Assembly (NCBI RefSeq): GCF_026460985.1
Contig: NZ_JAPKNM010000064.1
Span: 1-64,000, forward strand
Length of the DNA stretch: 64,000 nucleotides
Origin: Sphingomonas sp.
GTDB lineage: Bacteria > Pseudomonadota > Alphaproteobacteria > Sphingomonadales > Sphingomonadaceae
Direction of reading: 5' to 3'
A program made the position numbers and the translations under genes. The notes below the pieces were generated by a model that had not been told where the DNA came from, searched no databases, and saw nothing but the letters and a program-made list of their open reading frames with translations. Of the stretch, positions 47,940 through 56,128 are shown piece after piece (within the stretch, counting starts at the first letter, position 1; each line of letters opens with the position of its first letter).

Positions 47940-49241
47940 TCAGGCCGGTTGCAGGGCCGGCTCCGCGGTGCCGCGGAACCGATCGAGATCGAGGATGCCT
48001 GCCCGCTTCGCGACGATCGTCGGGACCAATGCCTGGCCGGCGACGTTGACCGCGGTGCGGCCCATGTCGAGGATCGGGTCGATCGCGAGCAGCAGGCCCG
48101 CGCCCTCGAGCGGCAGGCCCAGGGTCGAGAGCGTGAGCGTGAGCATCACCGTCGCGCCGGTCAGCCCGGCGGTCGCGGCCGAGCCGATCACCGAGACGAA
48201 GGCGATCAGGCCATAGTCAGCGAGGTGGAGCGGGAGCCCGAAGAACTGCGCGACGAAGATCGCCGAGATGGCGGGATAGATCGCCGCGCAGCCGTCCATC
48301 TTGGTGGTGGCGCCGAGCGGCACCGCGAAGGCGGCATAGGCACGCGGCACGCCGAGCCCGGCCTCGGTGACTTCCTCGGTCACCGGCAGCGTGCCGATCG
48401 AAGAGCGCGACACGAAGCCGAGCTGGATCGCCGGCCAGGCGGCGGCGAAGAACCGCAGCGGGCTGAGCCCGTTCACCGCGAGCAGCAGCGGGTAGACCAG
48501 GAACAGCACGAGCCCCAGGCCGAGATAGATCGCTCCGGCGAAGGCGCCGAGAGTCGACAGGGCGCCCCAACCGTAGCGGATCGCGGCGTCGCCGATCAGC
48601 GCCGCGGTGCCGATCGGAGTCAGCGCGATGACCCAGCGCAGCAGCCGGCGGAAGACGGCGAGCGCGGAGGCGTTGAAGGCGAGGAAGGCTTCGCCCGCCG
48701 CGCCGATGCGCACCGCCGCCGCGCCCACCGCGATCGACGCCACGATGATCTGGAGCACGTTGAAGCCGAGCCCGGTCGAGGCCCGGCCCTCCGCGATCGT
48801 CGTCGACGCGGTCAGGCCGAGGAAATTGGCCGGGACCAGCCCTTTCAGGAAATCGAGCCAGGAACCGCTGCTCGAGGGCGCCCTGGCCGCCGCCAGGTCG
48901 ACTCCGGCGTGTAACCCGGGCTGGATGGCGAGGCCGAGCACGATGCCGATCGTCACCGCGATCAGTGCGGTCAGCGCGAACCAGAGCAAGGTGCGCGTGA
49001 CCAGCCGCGCGGCGTTCTCGAGGTCGCGCAGCGCCGCGATCGAGGCGACGATCGCCGTGAACACCAGCGGCGGCACCAGCGTCTTGAGCAATTGGACGAA
49101 GACCTGCCCCATCGTGTGCAGCGTCTCGCCGAGCACGGCCGAGCCGGTCTCACGCCCGGCCAGCCCGAACGCCAGACCGACGGCCATGCCGATCAGCACC
49201 TGGACGCCGAAGGACGGCAGGCGCCGGACCTCGCGCGTCAC
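47940..49241 (-). CDS. DAACS-family cation symporter (dicarboxylate/amino acid, possibly cystine)
   Basis: A 433-residue inner-membrane symporter of the glutamate/aspartate/C4-dicarboxylate/cystine group. Hairpin 1 is VSRSSIGTLPVTEEV. The NMDGT equivalent is TKMDGCA. Hairpin 2 contains SAATAGLTG. The substrate-site helix is IDPILDMGRTAVNVAGQ, with the Asp and Arg that in GltPh bind the substrate amino group and side-chain carboxylate. The start GTG overlaps the stop of the receptor gene (GTGA). TcyP cystine carriers belong to the same family, and the neighbouring serine acetyltransferase makes a sulfur substrate attractive, but sequence alone does not decide. Confidence 0.9.
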   Translation of the reverse strand: MTREVRRLPSFGVQVLIGMAVGLAFGLAGRETGSAVLGETLHTMGQVFVQLLKTLVPPLVFTAIVASIAALRDLENAARLVTRTLLWFALTALIAVTIGIVLGLAIQPGLHAGVDLAAARAPSSSGSWLDFLKGLVPANFLGLTASTTIAEGRASTGLGFNVLQIIVASIAVGAAAVRIGAAGEAFLAFNASALAVFRRLLRWVIALTPIGTAALIGDAAIRYGWGALSTLGAFAGAIYLGLGLVLFLVYPLLLAVNGLSPLRFFAAAWPAIQLGFVSRSSIGTLPVTEEVTEAGLGVPRAYAAFAVPLGATTKMDGCAAIYPAISAIFVAQFFGLPLHLADYGLIAFVSVIGSAATAGLTGATVMLTLTLSTLGLPLEGAGLLLAIDPILDMGRTAVNVAGQALVPTIVAKRAGILDLDRFRGTAEPALQPA

Positions 49242-51658
49242 CAGCTGAGCCCCGCACGCGCATAGAGGTAACGCCCCCCGAACCCGAAGGGCGAGTAATA
49301 AGGGAAGCCCACCACGCCGGTGGAGTTGAGCGCCGCGGGCGTCGCATCCGGGTAGATGTCGAACAGGTTGTTCACGCCCAGCGCGAACTGCGCGCCCTTG
49401 CGGGGTTGGTAGCGCAGCTCGAGATCGGTGATCGTGTGCGTGCCCGTATTGATGTCGGCCGATCCGTTCGCGGCGGTCCCAGGCTGATTGACGTTCCCGT
49501 AATAGGTGGCACGCGCGAGGATGCCGAGGTCGCCGAGCGACCAGTCGACCGTGCCGCTCACCTTCTCGCCGGGCGTGCCCTCTTCAATGGTCAATATGCG
49601 GCTGCGCGCGAACAGCACCGGCGCCGGGTTCACCGTCGCGGTCGAGGTCGGAACGCCGGTCACGACGGTCTGGTTGATATTGCCCGCGACGGTGAAGTCG
49701 AACCGGCCGGCGTCCGCGGCATCGAGCCGGTAATGCGCGACCGCGTCCACGCCGCGAACCCGCGAGCGCAGCCCGTTGATGAAGAAGCGCGCCGACGGCA
49801 CGTTGAAGGGCGCCAGGATCGCCGCCACCTGGGGACTGAACGACGCCTGGATGTTCTCCGACAAGGCGAGCTGGTTGCGCAGGCGGATCTGATAGGCGTC
49901 GATAGTGAGATCGAAGCCGCCCGCGCGGATCACCGTGCCGAACGACAAGTTGGTCGACTTCTCCGGCTCGAGCTGCTTCCCGCCCAGCGCGGTCGCGACC
50001 GGGCTGGTCGACGGGAAGGTGCCGGTGAGCACCGGCGCGCCGTTCTGGATCACCGAGGCGACCGAGGTGAAATATTGCTGCTGCAGGCTCGGCGCGCGGA
50101 AGCCGGTGGAGGCCGTGCCGCGTAACGCCAGCCAGGGCGCGACGTCGTAGCGCAGCGAGACCTTGCCGGTCGCGGTGTCGCCGAAGTCGGTATAATGCTC
50201 GGCGCGGCCGGCGACGCCGAGCAGCAGCGCGTCGGTCAGCTGCGCCTCGATATCGACATAGCCCGAGACGTTCTTGCGGCTCCGCTCGATCGCGTTGAGC
50301 GGCGAGAAGCCGCCGAAGCCCTGCGCCCCCGGCGCCTGGCCGGCGACCGCGCCGCTGGCCGGATAGCCATAGGAAGCGGGCTCGCCCGGTGTGATCTTGA
50401 AGCCCTCGCGCCGCCCCTCCACGCCGAAGGCCAGGTTGAGCGACTGGAACACATCGAAGCTGCGGGTCACGTCGATCCCGGCGACCCATTGGTCGTAGAT
50501 CAGCGCACCGTCGTAGAAGTCGGTCGGCGACGCATTGCCATAGGCGTAGTTCGCCGAATTGAGCGTGCGATATTCGATTCTGTTGCGGCCATAGGCGACA
50601 TTCAGATCGATGCTCCAGCCCGCCACATCGCCCTTCAGCCCGATCGCCGAGTTCGCATTGGTCGACTTGGTGTTGATGATCGGCAGGAAGCCGTTCGGGT
50701 AGATGCCCGACACCGCCGCCGCGGCGGCCGGCAGGCGCGGGAAGGCCGCGCTGCGGCTGTCGCGGTCCTGATAGCCCGCCCAGCCATAGAACTTCCAATT
50801 GTCGCCCAGGCTCGTGCCGGCATTGATATAGCCGGTATATTGTTCGACCTCGGGATCGCCGAAGCGGCCGGTGATGCGGGTCGGGGTCACGCGCGGGTCG
50901 TAATCGGCGCGGTTGGTCGGCTCGCGCTTCAGATACTCGCCCGAGAGGGTGACGTAGCCGTCCTCACCGAAGCCGATGCCCTGCCACGCCGAAGCGGTGA
51001 AGGCGGGCTCGCCGATCATCGAGCGGTGCCCGCGCGCGGTGTCGATGTCGGTCGCGTAGAAGCCGTAGGTCGCGGTCGCGCCGCCGCCCGAGCGCGCCTC
51101 GCGCAGCCGCACGTTGATCACGCCGGCGATCGCATCCGAGCCGTACTGCGCCGAGGCGCCGTCGCGCAGCACCTCGATCCGGTCGAGCGCGACGGTGGGG
51201 ATGGTGTTGAGGTCGACCGCCGCCGAGCCGCGGCCGACCGACCCGTTGATGTTGAGCAGCGCCGAGCTGTTGGCGCGGACGCCGTTGACCAGCACGAGCG
51301 TCTGATCGGGCGAGAGGCCGCGCAGCGTCGCCGGGCGGATCGCATCGGTGCCGTCGACGGCGGAGGGGCGCGGAAAGTCGATCGACGGCGCGACGCTGGC
51401 CAGCGCGGAAGCCAGCTCGGTCGTGCCCTGGTTGCGCAGCGCGGTGCCGCTCAGCACGTCCACCGGAGAAGCCGTGTCGAGCCGCGACCGGCCCTGGACG
51501 CGCGTGCCCGTGACGACGATCGGCTCGCCTTCGTCCTGCGCGGTTTCGGCCGGCACGGGATCGGAAGGCGCCGGGGCTTCCTGGGCATATACGGGCGGCG
51601 CGACGGTCAGCGCGGCGGCCGCGGTGTTGGTGAGCAAGGCGATTGTGATCGAACGCAT
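49238..51658 (-). CDS. TonB-dependent outer-membrane receptor
   Basis: An 806-residue receptor with signal peptide (cleavage near VYAQ) and EPIVVTGTRVQGRSR as the start of the plug. The plug blocks are ATLRGLSPDQTLVLVNGVR and DRIEVLRDGASAQYGSDAIAGVINV, and the barrel ends in YLYARAGLSW with a terminal aromatic. Plug sequence of the VNGVR/DGASAQYGSDA type is common among sphingomonad receptors of unknown specificity. First gene of a four-gene operon (receptor, symporter, peroxiredoxin, serine acetyltransferase) with overlaps or tiny gaps. AAGGGG lies upstream of the ATG. The 153-bp upstream gap is AT-richer and probably holds the promoter. Confidence 0.93.
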   Translation of the reverse strand: MRSITIALLTNTAAAALTVAPPVYAQEAPAPSDPVPAETAQDEGEPIVVTGTRVQGRSRLDTASPVDVLSGTALRNQGTTELASALASVAPSIDFPRPSAVDGTDAIRPATLRGLSPDQTLVLVNGVRANSSALLNINGSVGRGSAAVDLNTIPTVALDRIEVLRDGASAQYGSDAIAGVINVRLREARSGGGATATYGFYATDIDTARGHRSMIGEPAFTASAWQGIGFGEDGYVTLSGEYLKREPTNRADYDPRVTPTRITGRFGDPEVEQYTGYINAGTSLGDNWKFYGWAGYQDRDSRSAAFPRLPAAAAAVSGIYPNGFLPIINTKSTNANSAIGLKGDVAGWSIDLNVAYGRNRIEYRTLNSANYAYGNASPTDFYDGALIYDQWVAGIDVTRSFDVFQSLNLAFGVEGRREGFKITPGEPASYGYPASGAVAGQAPGAQGFGGFSPLNAIERSRKNVSGYVDIEAQLTDALLLGVAGRAEHYTDFGDTATGKVSLRYDVAPWLALRGTASTGFRAPSLQQQYFTSVASVIQNGAPVLTGTFPSTSPVATALGGKQLEPEKSTNLSFGTVIRAGGFDLTIDAYQIRLRNQLALSENIQASFSPQVAAILAPFNVPSARFFINGLRSRVRGVDAVAHYRLDAADAGRFDFTVAGNINQTVVTGVPTSTATVNPAPVLFARSRILTIEEGTPGEKVSGTVDWSLGDLGILARATYYGNVNQPGTAANGSADINTGTHTITDLELRYQPRKGAQFALGVNNLFDIYPDATPAALNSTGVVGFPYYSPFGFGGRYLYARAGLSW

Positions 51659-51811
51659 GAACGAGCCCCTTCAGATAGCCCGTTCAATGTCCTCTCATTT
51701 GATGGGAATTAGCAGCAAAGGAAAATTTGTGGCCCGCAAAGGCCGAGTGGCTGATGCCAGGCCGCGACGATCGGGTGACTGCTCAGGATCATCTGGAAGA
51801 GGAGCCGCTCT

Positions 51812-53176
51812 CTAGCGAATGGCCCATTCGAAGATGCCCGCCCCGTCCTCGACGTGCAGGCGGAGATATCGCGCTTCGATGCGATGCGGCAGGCGAAGGG
51901 GCGAGCCCGAGCCCTCGAAATCCGTCAGGGCTGTCGACCAGATCCGGCCGTCGCGGGAGGCTTCGACGCGGAACCGATAGCGCCGCGTCGCGAATTCCGG
52001 TCGCACCAGACTTTCCGAGAGCGTGCGGGTACGGCCGAGATCGGCCTGGATCCAGGCGCCCGCACCTGCCGGAGCGCGCCACAATGTCGCATAATTGTCG
52101 TCGCCCACATATGCCGGCAAGCGGCCGTCCACGCTACCGGAGGCCGAAGCGCGATAGGCTATGCCCCGTTCGCGCGACCGCGCTCCCAGGCGAACGCCGG
52201 CATGATCGGCCATGACCCGCCGGAGCATGCCGTCCGAGCCAAGCTCGAGCCGATCGACTGCAACCTGGCGGAGCACTGGACCGCCTTCGCGCCACGGCAG
52301 CCCGTGACGGTGATAGAGGATATAGGGCGTGCCGCGGTCGCGGAAGATGGCATGATGGCCGGGGCTGATGATCTGCTTGGCGGGATCGGTTGCGAGGATC
52401 GGATTGTTGCCCGCCTCGGTGAACGGTCCCAGCGGCGAGTCGCCGACGGCGTAGCGGACCTGATAGGTATCCGAAGTCGTCTTTCCGTCCGAATAAGTGA
52501 GGAAGTAGCGCTTCCCCGCCTTGAACATGAACGGCCCCTCGAAATAATGGCCGGGCGTGACGTCGCGAGGCTCGCCGTCGAAGCTCACCATGTCCGGCTT
52601 CAGCTTCACTACGAAGCAATGGCCGTTGACCCAGTTCAGCCCGGATCCCCAATAGAGATAGGCGGTGCCGTCATCGTCGATGAAGGCCTCGGCGTCGATC
52701 ATGTGGAAACCGGGCCGGTAGTTCCGGCCGATCAGTGGTTTCCCGCCATTGGCGTCGCGCCAGGGGCCGAGTGGATGATCGGCGGTCCCTACCCACACCT
52801 CGCTTCCGACCGAGACGTACATCCAGAAGTGCCCGTCGCGCGCACGCACCACCGAGGGCGCCCAGACCATAGCGTCGCTCGACTCGGCGCTGGTCGCGGC
52901 GGCCTTGGTCGGCCAGTTGATCGATCGGAAGGTCCAGTTCGCGAAATCCTCCGACTCCCAGACGCCGAGCCGGTCGCCACCCCAGGGATCGATCGTGGCG
53001 TAGATGTACCATTTGCCGTCTTGCCGGAGGATCGACGGATCGGCGAAATAGCCGGGCAGAAGCGGATTGCCGCTGTGCGGCACGTCGTAGCCGCCAGTCG
53101 ACCGCGATTCCTGGGCCTGCGACGCGAGGGGCGCGAACGCCGCGACCGTCAGCACGCTGCATGCAAGCCGGCACAT
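51812..53176 (-). CDS. Secreted glycoside hydrolase family 43 with C-terminal discoidin-like domain
   Basis: About 454 residues: signal peptide (cleavage near ASQAQ), then a five-bladed GH43 propeller. Its three acidic positions fit GYFADPSIL (base Asp), MIDAEAFIDDDG (pKa-modulating Asp) and GHYFEGPFMFK (acid Glu). A C-terminal F5/8-type carbohydrate-binding domain (about 355-454: GAWIQADLGRTRTLSE, YRFRVEASRDGRIWS, IEARYLRLHVED) follows. Likely an arabinofuranosidase or xylosidase acting on plant polysaccharide side chains. Upstream GTG starts (53224, 53242, 53251) would lengthen the signal region; the ATG has a weak ribosome-binding site. It is not linked to other saccharide genes. Confidence 0.88.
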   Translation of the reverse strand: MCRLACSVLTVAAFAPLASQAQESRSTGGYDVPHSGNPLLPGYFADPSILRQDGKWYIYATIDPWGGDRLGVWESEDFANWTFRSINWPTKAAATSAESSDAMVWAPSVVRARDGHFWMYVSVGSEVWVGTADHPLGPWRDANGGKPLIGRNYRPGFHMIDAEAFIDDDGTAYLYWGSGLNWVNGHCFVVKLKPDMVSFDGEPRDVTPGHYFEGPFMFKAGKRYFLTYSDGKTTSDTYQVRYAVGDSPLGPFTEAGNNPILATDPAKQIISPGHHAIFRDRGTPYILYHRHGLPWREGGPVLRQVAVDRLELGSDGMLRRVMADHAGVRLGARSRERGIAYRASASGSVDGRLPAYVGDDNYATLWRAPAGAGAWIQADLGRTRTLSESLVRPEFATRRYRFRVEASRDGRIWSTALTDFEGSGSPLRLPHRIEARYLRLHVEDGAGIFEWAIR

Positions 53177-53338
53177 GAGAGTTGCTGACCACGGGCCAGT
53201 CGGGCGGTATTTTGTCTTTCTCACGCCCAAGCCACCGTTCACTGCCAGCACCCCTCCCGCTTATCGAAGCGGAGCGATAACCGGGAATGCGCGGCGGCGC
53301 CATTCTGGATATCGGTTGCGGTCGCAGCGATGCCGACC

Positions 53339-53725
53339 TCAGAGATGGGGATAGAGCGTCGCCTTCTCCGCTTCGATCTGCTCGCGCATCGCCTGCCGCA
53401 TGAGCTGCGAGGCCTCGCAATAACCCTGCCAGTCCCTGGCGACCTGGCGCAGGCTCCACGTGCCGATATGATCCGAGGAAGACGTCATGGCGGCGATGCT
53501 GGACACACGCAGCGCGCGCACCGCGGCGACTTCCTCCTTGGGAAGCGTCAGCTGCAGTTCCACGCAAAGCGAGTCCACCAGCCTGCGGCGCGCTCCGCTG
53601 GCGCGCGTCAGCCGATAGCGCAGCGCGGCCAATGCCGCCTCGTCGGGTGCCGAGCGTTCGGTCAGGTCCTTGAGTTCATCCAGCATCTGAAGCAACTGTT
53701 CGTGCAGCGTCCGCAAGTCCGACAT
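53339..53725 (-). CDS. Conserved hypothetical helical protein
   Basis: A 128-residue protein predicted to be all-helical, with heptad-like leucines (LRTLHEQLLQMLDELKDLTE) and an Arg-rich middle (YRLTRASGARRRLVD), ending EAEKATLYPHL. No signal peptide or membrane segment, and I do not recognise the family. It lies alone between the GH43 and CitE-like genes on the same strand. Codon use is like its neighbours. Confidence 0.65.
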   Translation of the reverse strand: MSDLRTLHEQLLQMLDELKDLTERSAPDEAALAALRYRLTRASGARRRLVDSLCVELQLTLPKEEVAAVRALRVSSIAAMTSSSDHIGTWSLRQVARDWQGYCEASQLMRQAMREQIEAEKATLYPHL

Positions 53726-53805
53726 TGCGTCACCCTTTTCAGGCTTCTTCTTTTCCCGCCATGGCGATACGCGCCACTTCCCACAATTAAGGGGAACGCC
53801 CGGAG

Positions 53806-54618
53806 CTACCCTCGGTTTCGTGCGAGCAACGCCCGGGCCTGCTCGACATGCATCGTCTCGATCATCCGGCCCTCGAAGCGTTCGGCGCCGCCGGTCGCCG
53901 CCGCAACCAGCGCGCGCGCCTCCGCAAGCTCCGCCGCGTTGGCGCCATATGCCGCCGTCGCCACGTCGATCTGGTTCGGGTGGATCAGCGACTTGCCGTC
54001 GAAGCCGAAGGCGCGCCCTTGCCGGCATTCGGCGGCGAGACCTCCCGGATCGTCGAGGGTGTTGAAGACGCCGTCAATCGCCCAGACCCGGCTGGCGCGG
54101 GCGGCGAGCACGATCATCTGCCGCGAGAGCATCAGTCCGTCATTGCCGGCGCCCGCGGGGATGCCGAGTGCGGCGCACAGGTCGTTCACGCCGGCGATGA
54201 GCCCGCCGACACCCGGAACGGCGGCGATGTCGGCGGCCGCCAGCACGCCGAGCGGCGTCTCGATCATCGCGAGCAGCGGCTTGCCGGCGGCCTCGCCCAC
54301 CGCCGCCGCATCCTCCGCCGTCTCCACCTTGGGCAGCACCAGGAAGTCGCAGGCCGAGCGGGCGACCGCGTCGAGATCCGCCGCATGTTCGGCCGATTCC
54401 ACGCCGTTGACGCGGATCGCGCACAGGCGATGGCCAAACCCCTCCGCCGCCGCCTCGACCGCCGCGGCGCGCGCGGACGCCTTGGCATCGTCGCGCACCG
54501 CGTCCTCGAGGTCGAGGATGATCATGTCGGCGGCGAGCCCCCGCGCCTTGGCGATCGCGCGCGGATTGGAGGCGGGCAGGAACAGCGCGGTGCGCGGGGC
54601 CAGACGGGCTGTGGTCAT
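53806..54618 (-). CDS. HpcH/HpaI aldolase - citrate lyase beta-like protein (CitE-like)
   Basis: A 270-residue TIM-barrel lyase. RTALFLPASNPRAIAKARG, ADMIILDLEDAV with metal-binding acidic residues, the CAIRVNG strand with its Arg, FLVLPKVE, LLAMIETPLGVL with the second metal Glu, and GFDGKSLIHPNQ are all conserved. Stand-alone CitE-like proteins act on malyl-, citramalyl- or methylmalyl-CoA rather than citrate. It may clean up CoA esters; the substrate is not deducible. Divergent from qmcA with only 49 bp between the starts, so the promoters overlap. Confidence 0.9.
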   Translation of the reverse strand: MTTARLAPRTALFLPASNPRAIAKARGLAADMIILDLEDAVRDDAKASARAAAVEAAAEGFGHRLCAIRVNGVESAEHAADLDAVARSACDFLVLPKVETAEDAAAVGEAAGKPLLAMIETPLGVLAAADIAAVPGVGGLIAGVNDLCAALGIPAGAGNDGLMLSRQMIVLAARASRVWAIDGVFNTLDDPGGLAAECRQGRAFGFDGKSLIHPNQIDVATAAYGANAAELAEARALVAAATGGAERFEGRMIETMHVEQARALLARNRG

Positions 54619-54667
54619 GGCACGAGTCTATGCTAGCAAGGCGGCGGAATTGCGAGGGGGAGTCGAG

Positions 54668-55651
54668 ATGGACGTGCTGAACGTATTCCTTGTCGTGCTG
54701 GTCGCGGCGGTGCTGCTCTACCTCTTCTCGAGCGTGAAGATCGTCACCCAGGGCTATCAATATACGATCGAATATTTCGGCCGCTTCACCGCGGTCGCCT
54801 CGCCCGGCCTCAATTTCTATCCCGCCTTCTTCTATCGCGTCGGCCGCAAGGTGAACATGATGGAGCAGGTGATCGACATTCCGGGGCAGGAGATCATCAC
54901 CAAGGACAATGCGATGATCTCGACCGACGGCGTCGTGTTCTTCCAGGTCCTCGACGCGGCCAAGGCGGCCTATGAGGTGTCGGACCTCTATCTGGCGCTG
55001 CTCCAGCTCACCACCACCAACCTGCGCACGGTGATGGGATCGATGGACCTCGACGAGACCCTGTCGAAGCGCGACGAGATCAACGCGCGGCTGCTCAATG
55101 TCGTCGATCACGCGACCACGCCCTGGGGCGTCAAGATCACCCGCGTCGAGATCAAGGACATCCGCCCGCCCGCCGACATCGTCAACGCGATGGGCCGGCA
55201 GATGAAGGCCGAACGCGAGAAGCGCGCCAACATCCTCGAGGCCGAAGGCACGCGCGCCTCGGAAATCCTGCGCGCCGAGGGGCAGAAGCAATCCAAGATC
55301 CTCGAGGCCGAGGGGCGTCGCGAGGCGGCGTTCCGCGACGCCGAGGCGCGCGAACGCTCGGCCGAAGCGGAAGCCAAGGCGACCGAATTGGTGTCGGACG
55401 CGATCGCCAAGGGATCGAGCCAGGCGATCAACTATTTCGTCGCGCAGAAATATGTCGAGGCGGTGAGCAAGTTCGCCACATCGCCCAACGCCAAGACGAT
55501 CCTGTTCCCGGTCGAGGCGACGCAGCTGATCGGCACGCTGGGCGGCATCGGCGAGCTCGCCCGCGACGCGCTGGGTCGGAACCCGCAGCCCCCCGCCCCG
55601 CCGGCGGCGCCGCGTCCGCGCCCCACGCCGTTCGGGCCGCAGGAGGGCTAG
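54668..55651 (+). CDS. qmcA: SPFH/band-7 membrane protein (QmcA/stomatin-like)
   Basis: A 327-residue protein: one N-terminal membrane helix (VFLVVLVAAVLLYLFSSV), then the SPFH domain (VTQGYQYTIEYFGRFTAVASPGLNFYPAF, IDIPGQEIITKDNAMISTDGVVFFQVLD). A long charged coiled coil follows (about 200-275, repeats of ILEAEG/ILRAEG), and a Pro-rich tail ends it. Such proteins oligomerise at the cytoplasmic membrane and influence membrane-domain organisation and FtsH-type proteolysis. GGGGGAG precedes the ATG. It is followed after 1 bp by an NfeD gene, the usual stomatin operon partner. Confidence 0.93.
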   Translation: MDVLNVFLVVLVAAVLLYLFSSVKIVTQGYQYTIEYFGRFTAVASPGLNFYPAFFYRVGRKVNMMEQVIDIPGQEIITKDNAMISTDGVVFFQVLDAAKAAYEVSDLYLALLQLTTTNLRTVMGSMDLDETLSKRDEINARLLNVVDHATTPWGVKITRVEIKDIRPPADIVNAMGRQMKAEREKRANILEAEGTRASEILRAEGQKQSKILEAEGRREAAFRDAEARERSAEAEAKATELVSDAIAKGSSQAINYFVAQKYVEAVSKFATSPNAKTILFPVEATQLIGTLGGIGELARDALGRNPQPPAPPAAPRPRPTPFGPQEG

Positions 55652-55652
55652 G

Positions 55653-56111
55653 ATGACCACGCTCAACGCGCTGCTCGCCACGCCGGGGCTCGCCTGGCTG
55701 ATCTTCGCGGCATTGCTGGCGCTCACCGAGCTTATGGTGCCGGGCATCTTCCTGGTGTTCGTCGCGGCGGGCGCGGCGGTGACCGGCGTGGTCACGCTGA
55801 TCATCCCGGACTTCGCGCTGACCTTCCAGGTGGCGGTGTTCATCGTCGCCACCTCGGCGGCGGTGGGGCTCGGACGGCGCTGGTACCTCAACAACCCGGT
55901 GCCGAGCGCCGATCCGCTGCTCAACGATCGCGCCGCACGGCTGATCGGCGAGGTGGTGACCGTGGTCGAACCTATCGAGGCGGGCAAGGGCAAGGTCCGC
56001 GTCGGCGACGGCGAGTGGCTCGCCTCCGGCCCCGACACCCCCGCCGGCGCGCATGTACGCATCGTCGGCGCGACCGGATCCCTGCTCACCGTAGAGCCCG
56101 TTGTCGCCTGA
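55653..56111 (+). CDS. Short NfeD-family membrane protein (NfeD1b)
   Basis: A 152-residue protein with hydrophobic helices in the first 85 residues (WLIFAALLALTELMVPGIFLVFVAAGAAVTG, VAVFIVATSAAVGLG) and a C-terminal OB-fold domain (ARLIGEVVTVVEPIEAGKGKVRVGDGEWLAS). It lacks the N-terminal ClpP-like protease of long NfeD proteins. It is the partner of the upstream qmcA, from which it is separated by one base. Confidence 0.92.
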   Translation: MTTLNALLATPGLAWLIFAALLALTELMVPGIFLVFVAAGAAVTGVVTLIIPDFALTFQVAVFIVATSAAVGLGRRWYLNNPVPSADPLLNDRAARLIGEVVTVVEPIEAGKGKVRVGDGEWLASGPDTPAGAHVRIVGATGSLLTVEPVVA

Positions 56112-56128
56112 TCCCCCTTGGAGTAACC

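Noticed and set aside
51659-51811. Possible SAM or other sulfur riboswitch before the TonB receptor operon
   Set aside because: The sulfur-linked gene content made this worth checking, but I could not match any known riboswitch core or pseudoknot in the 153 bp.
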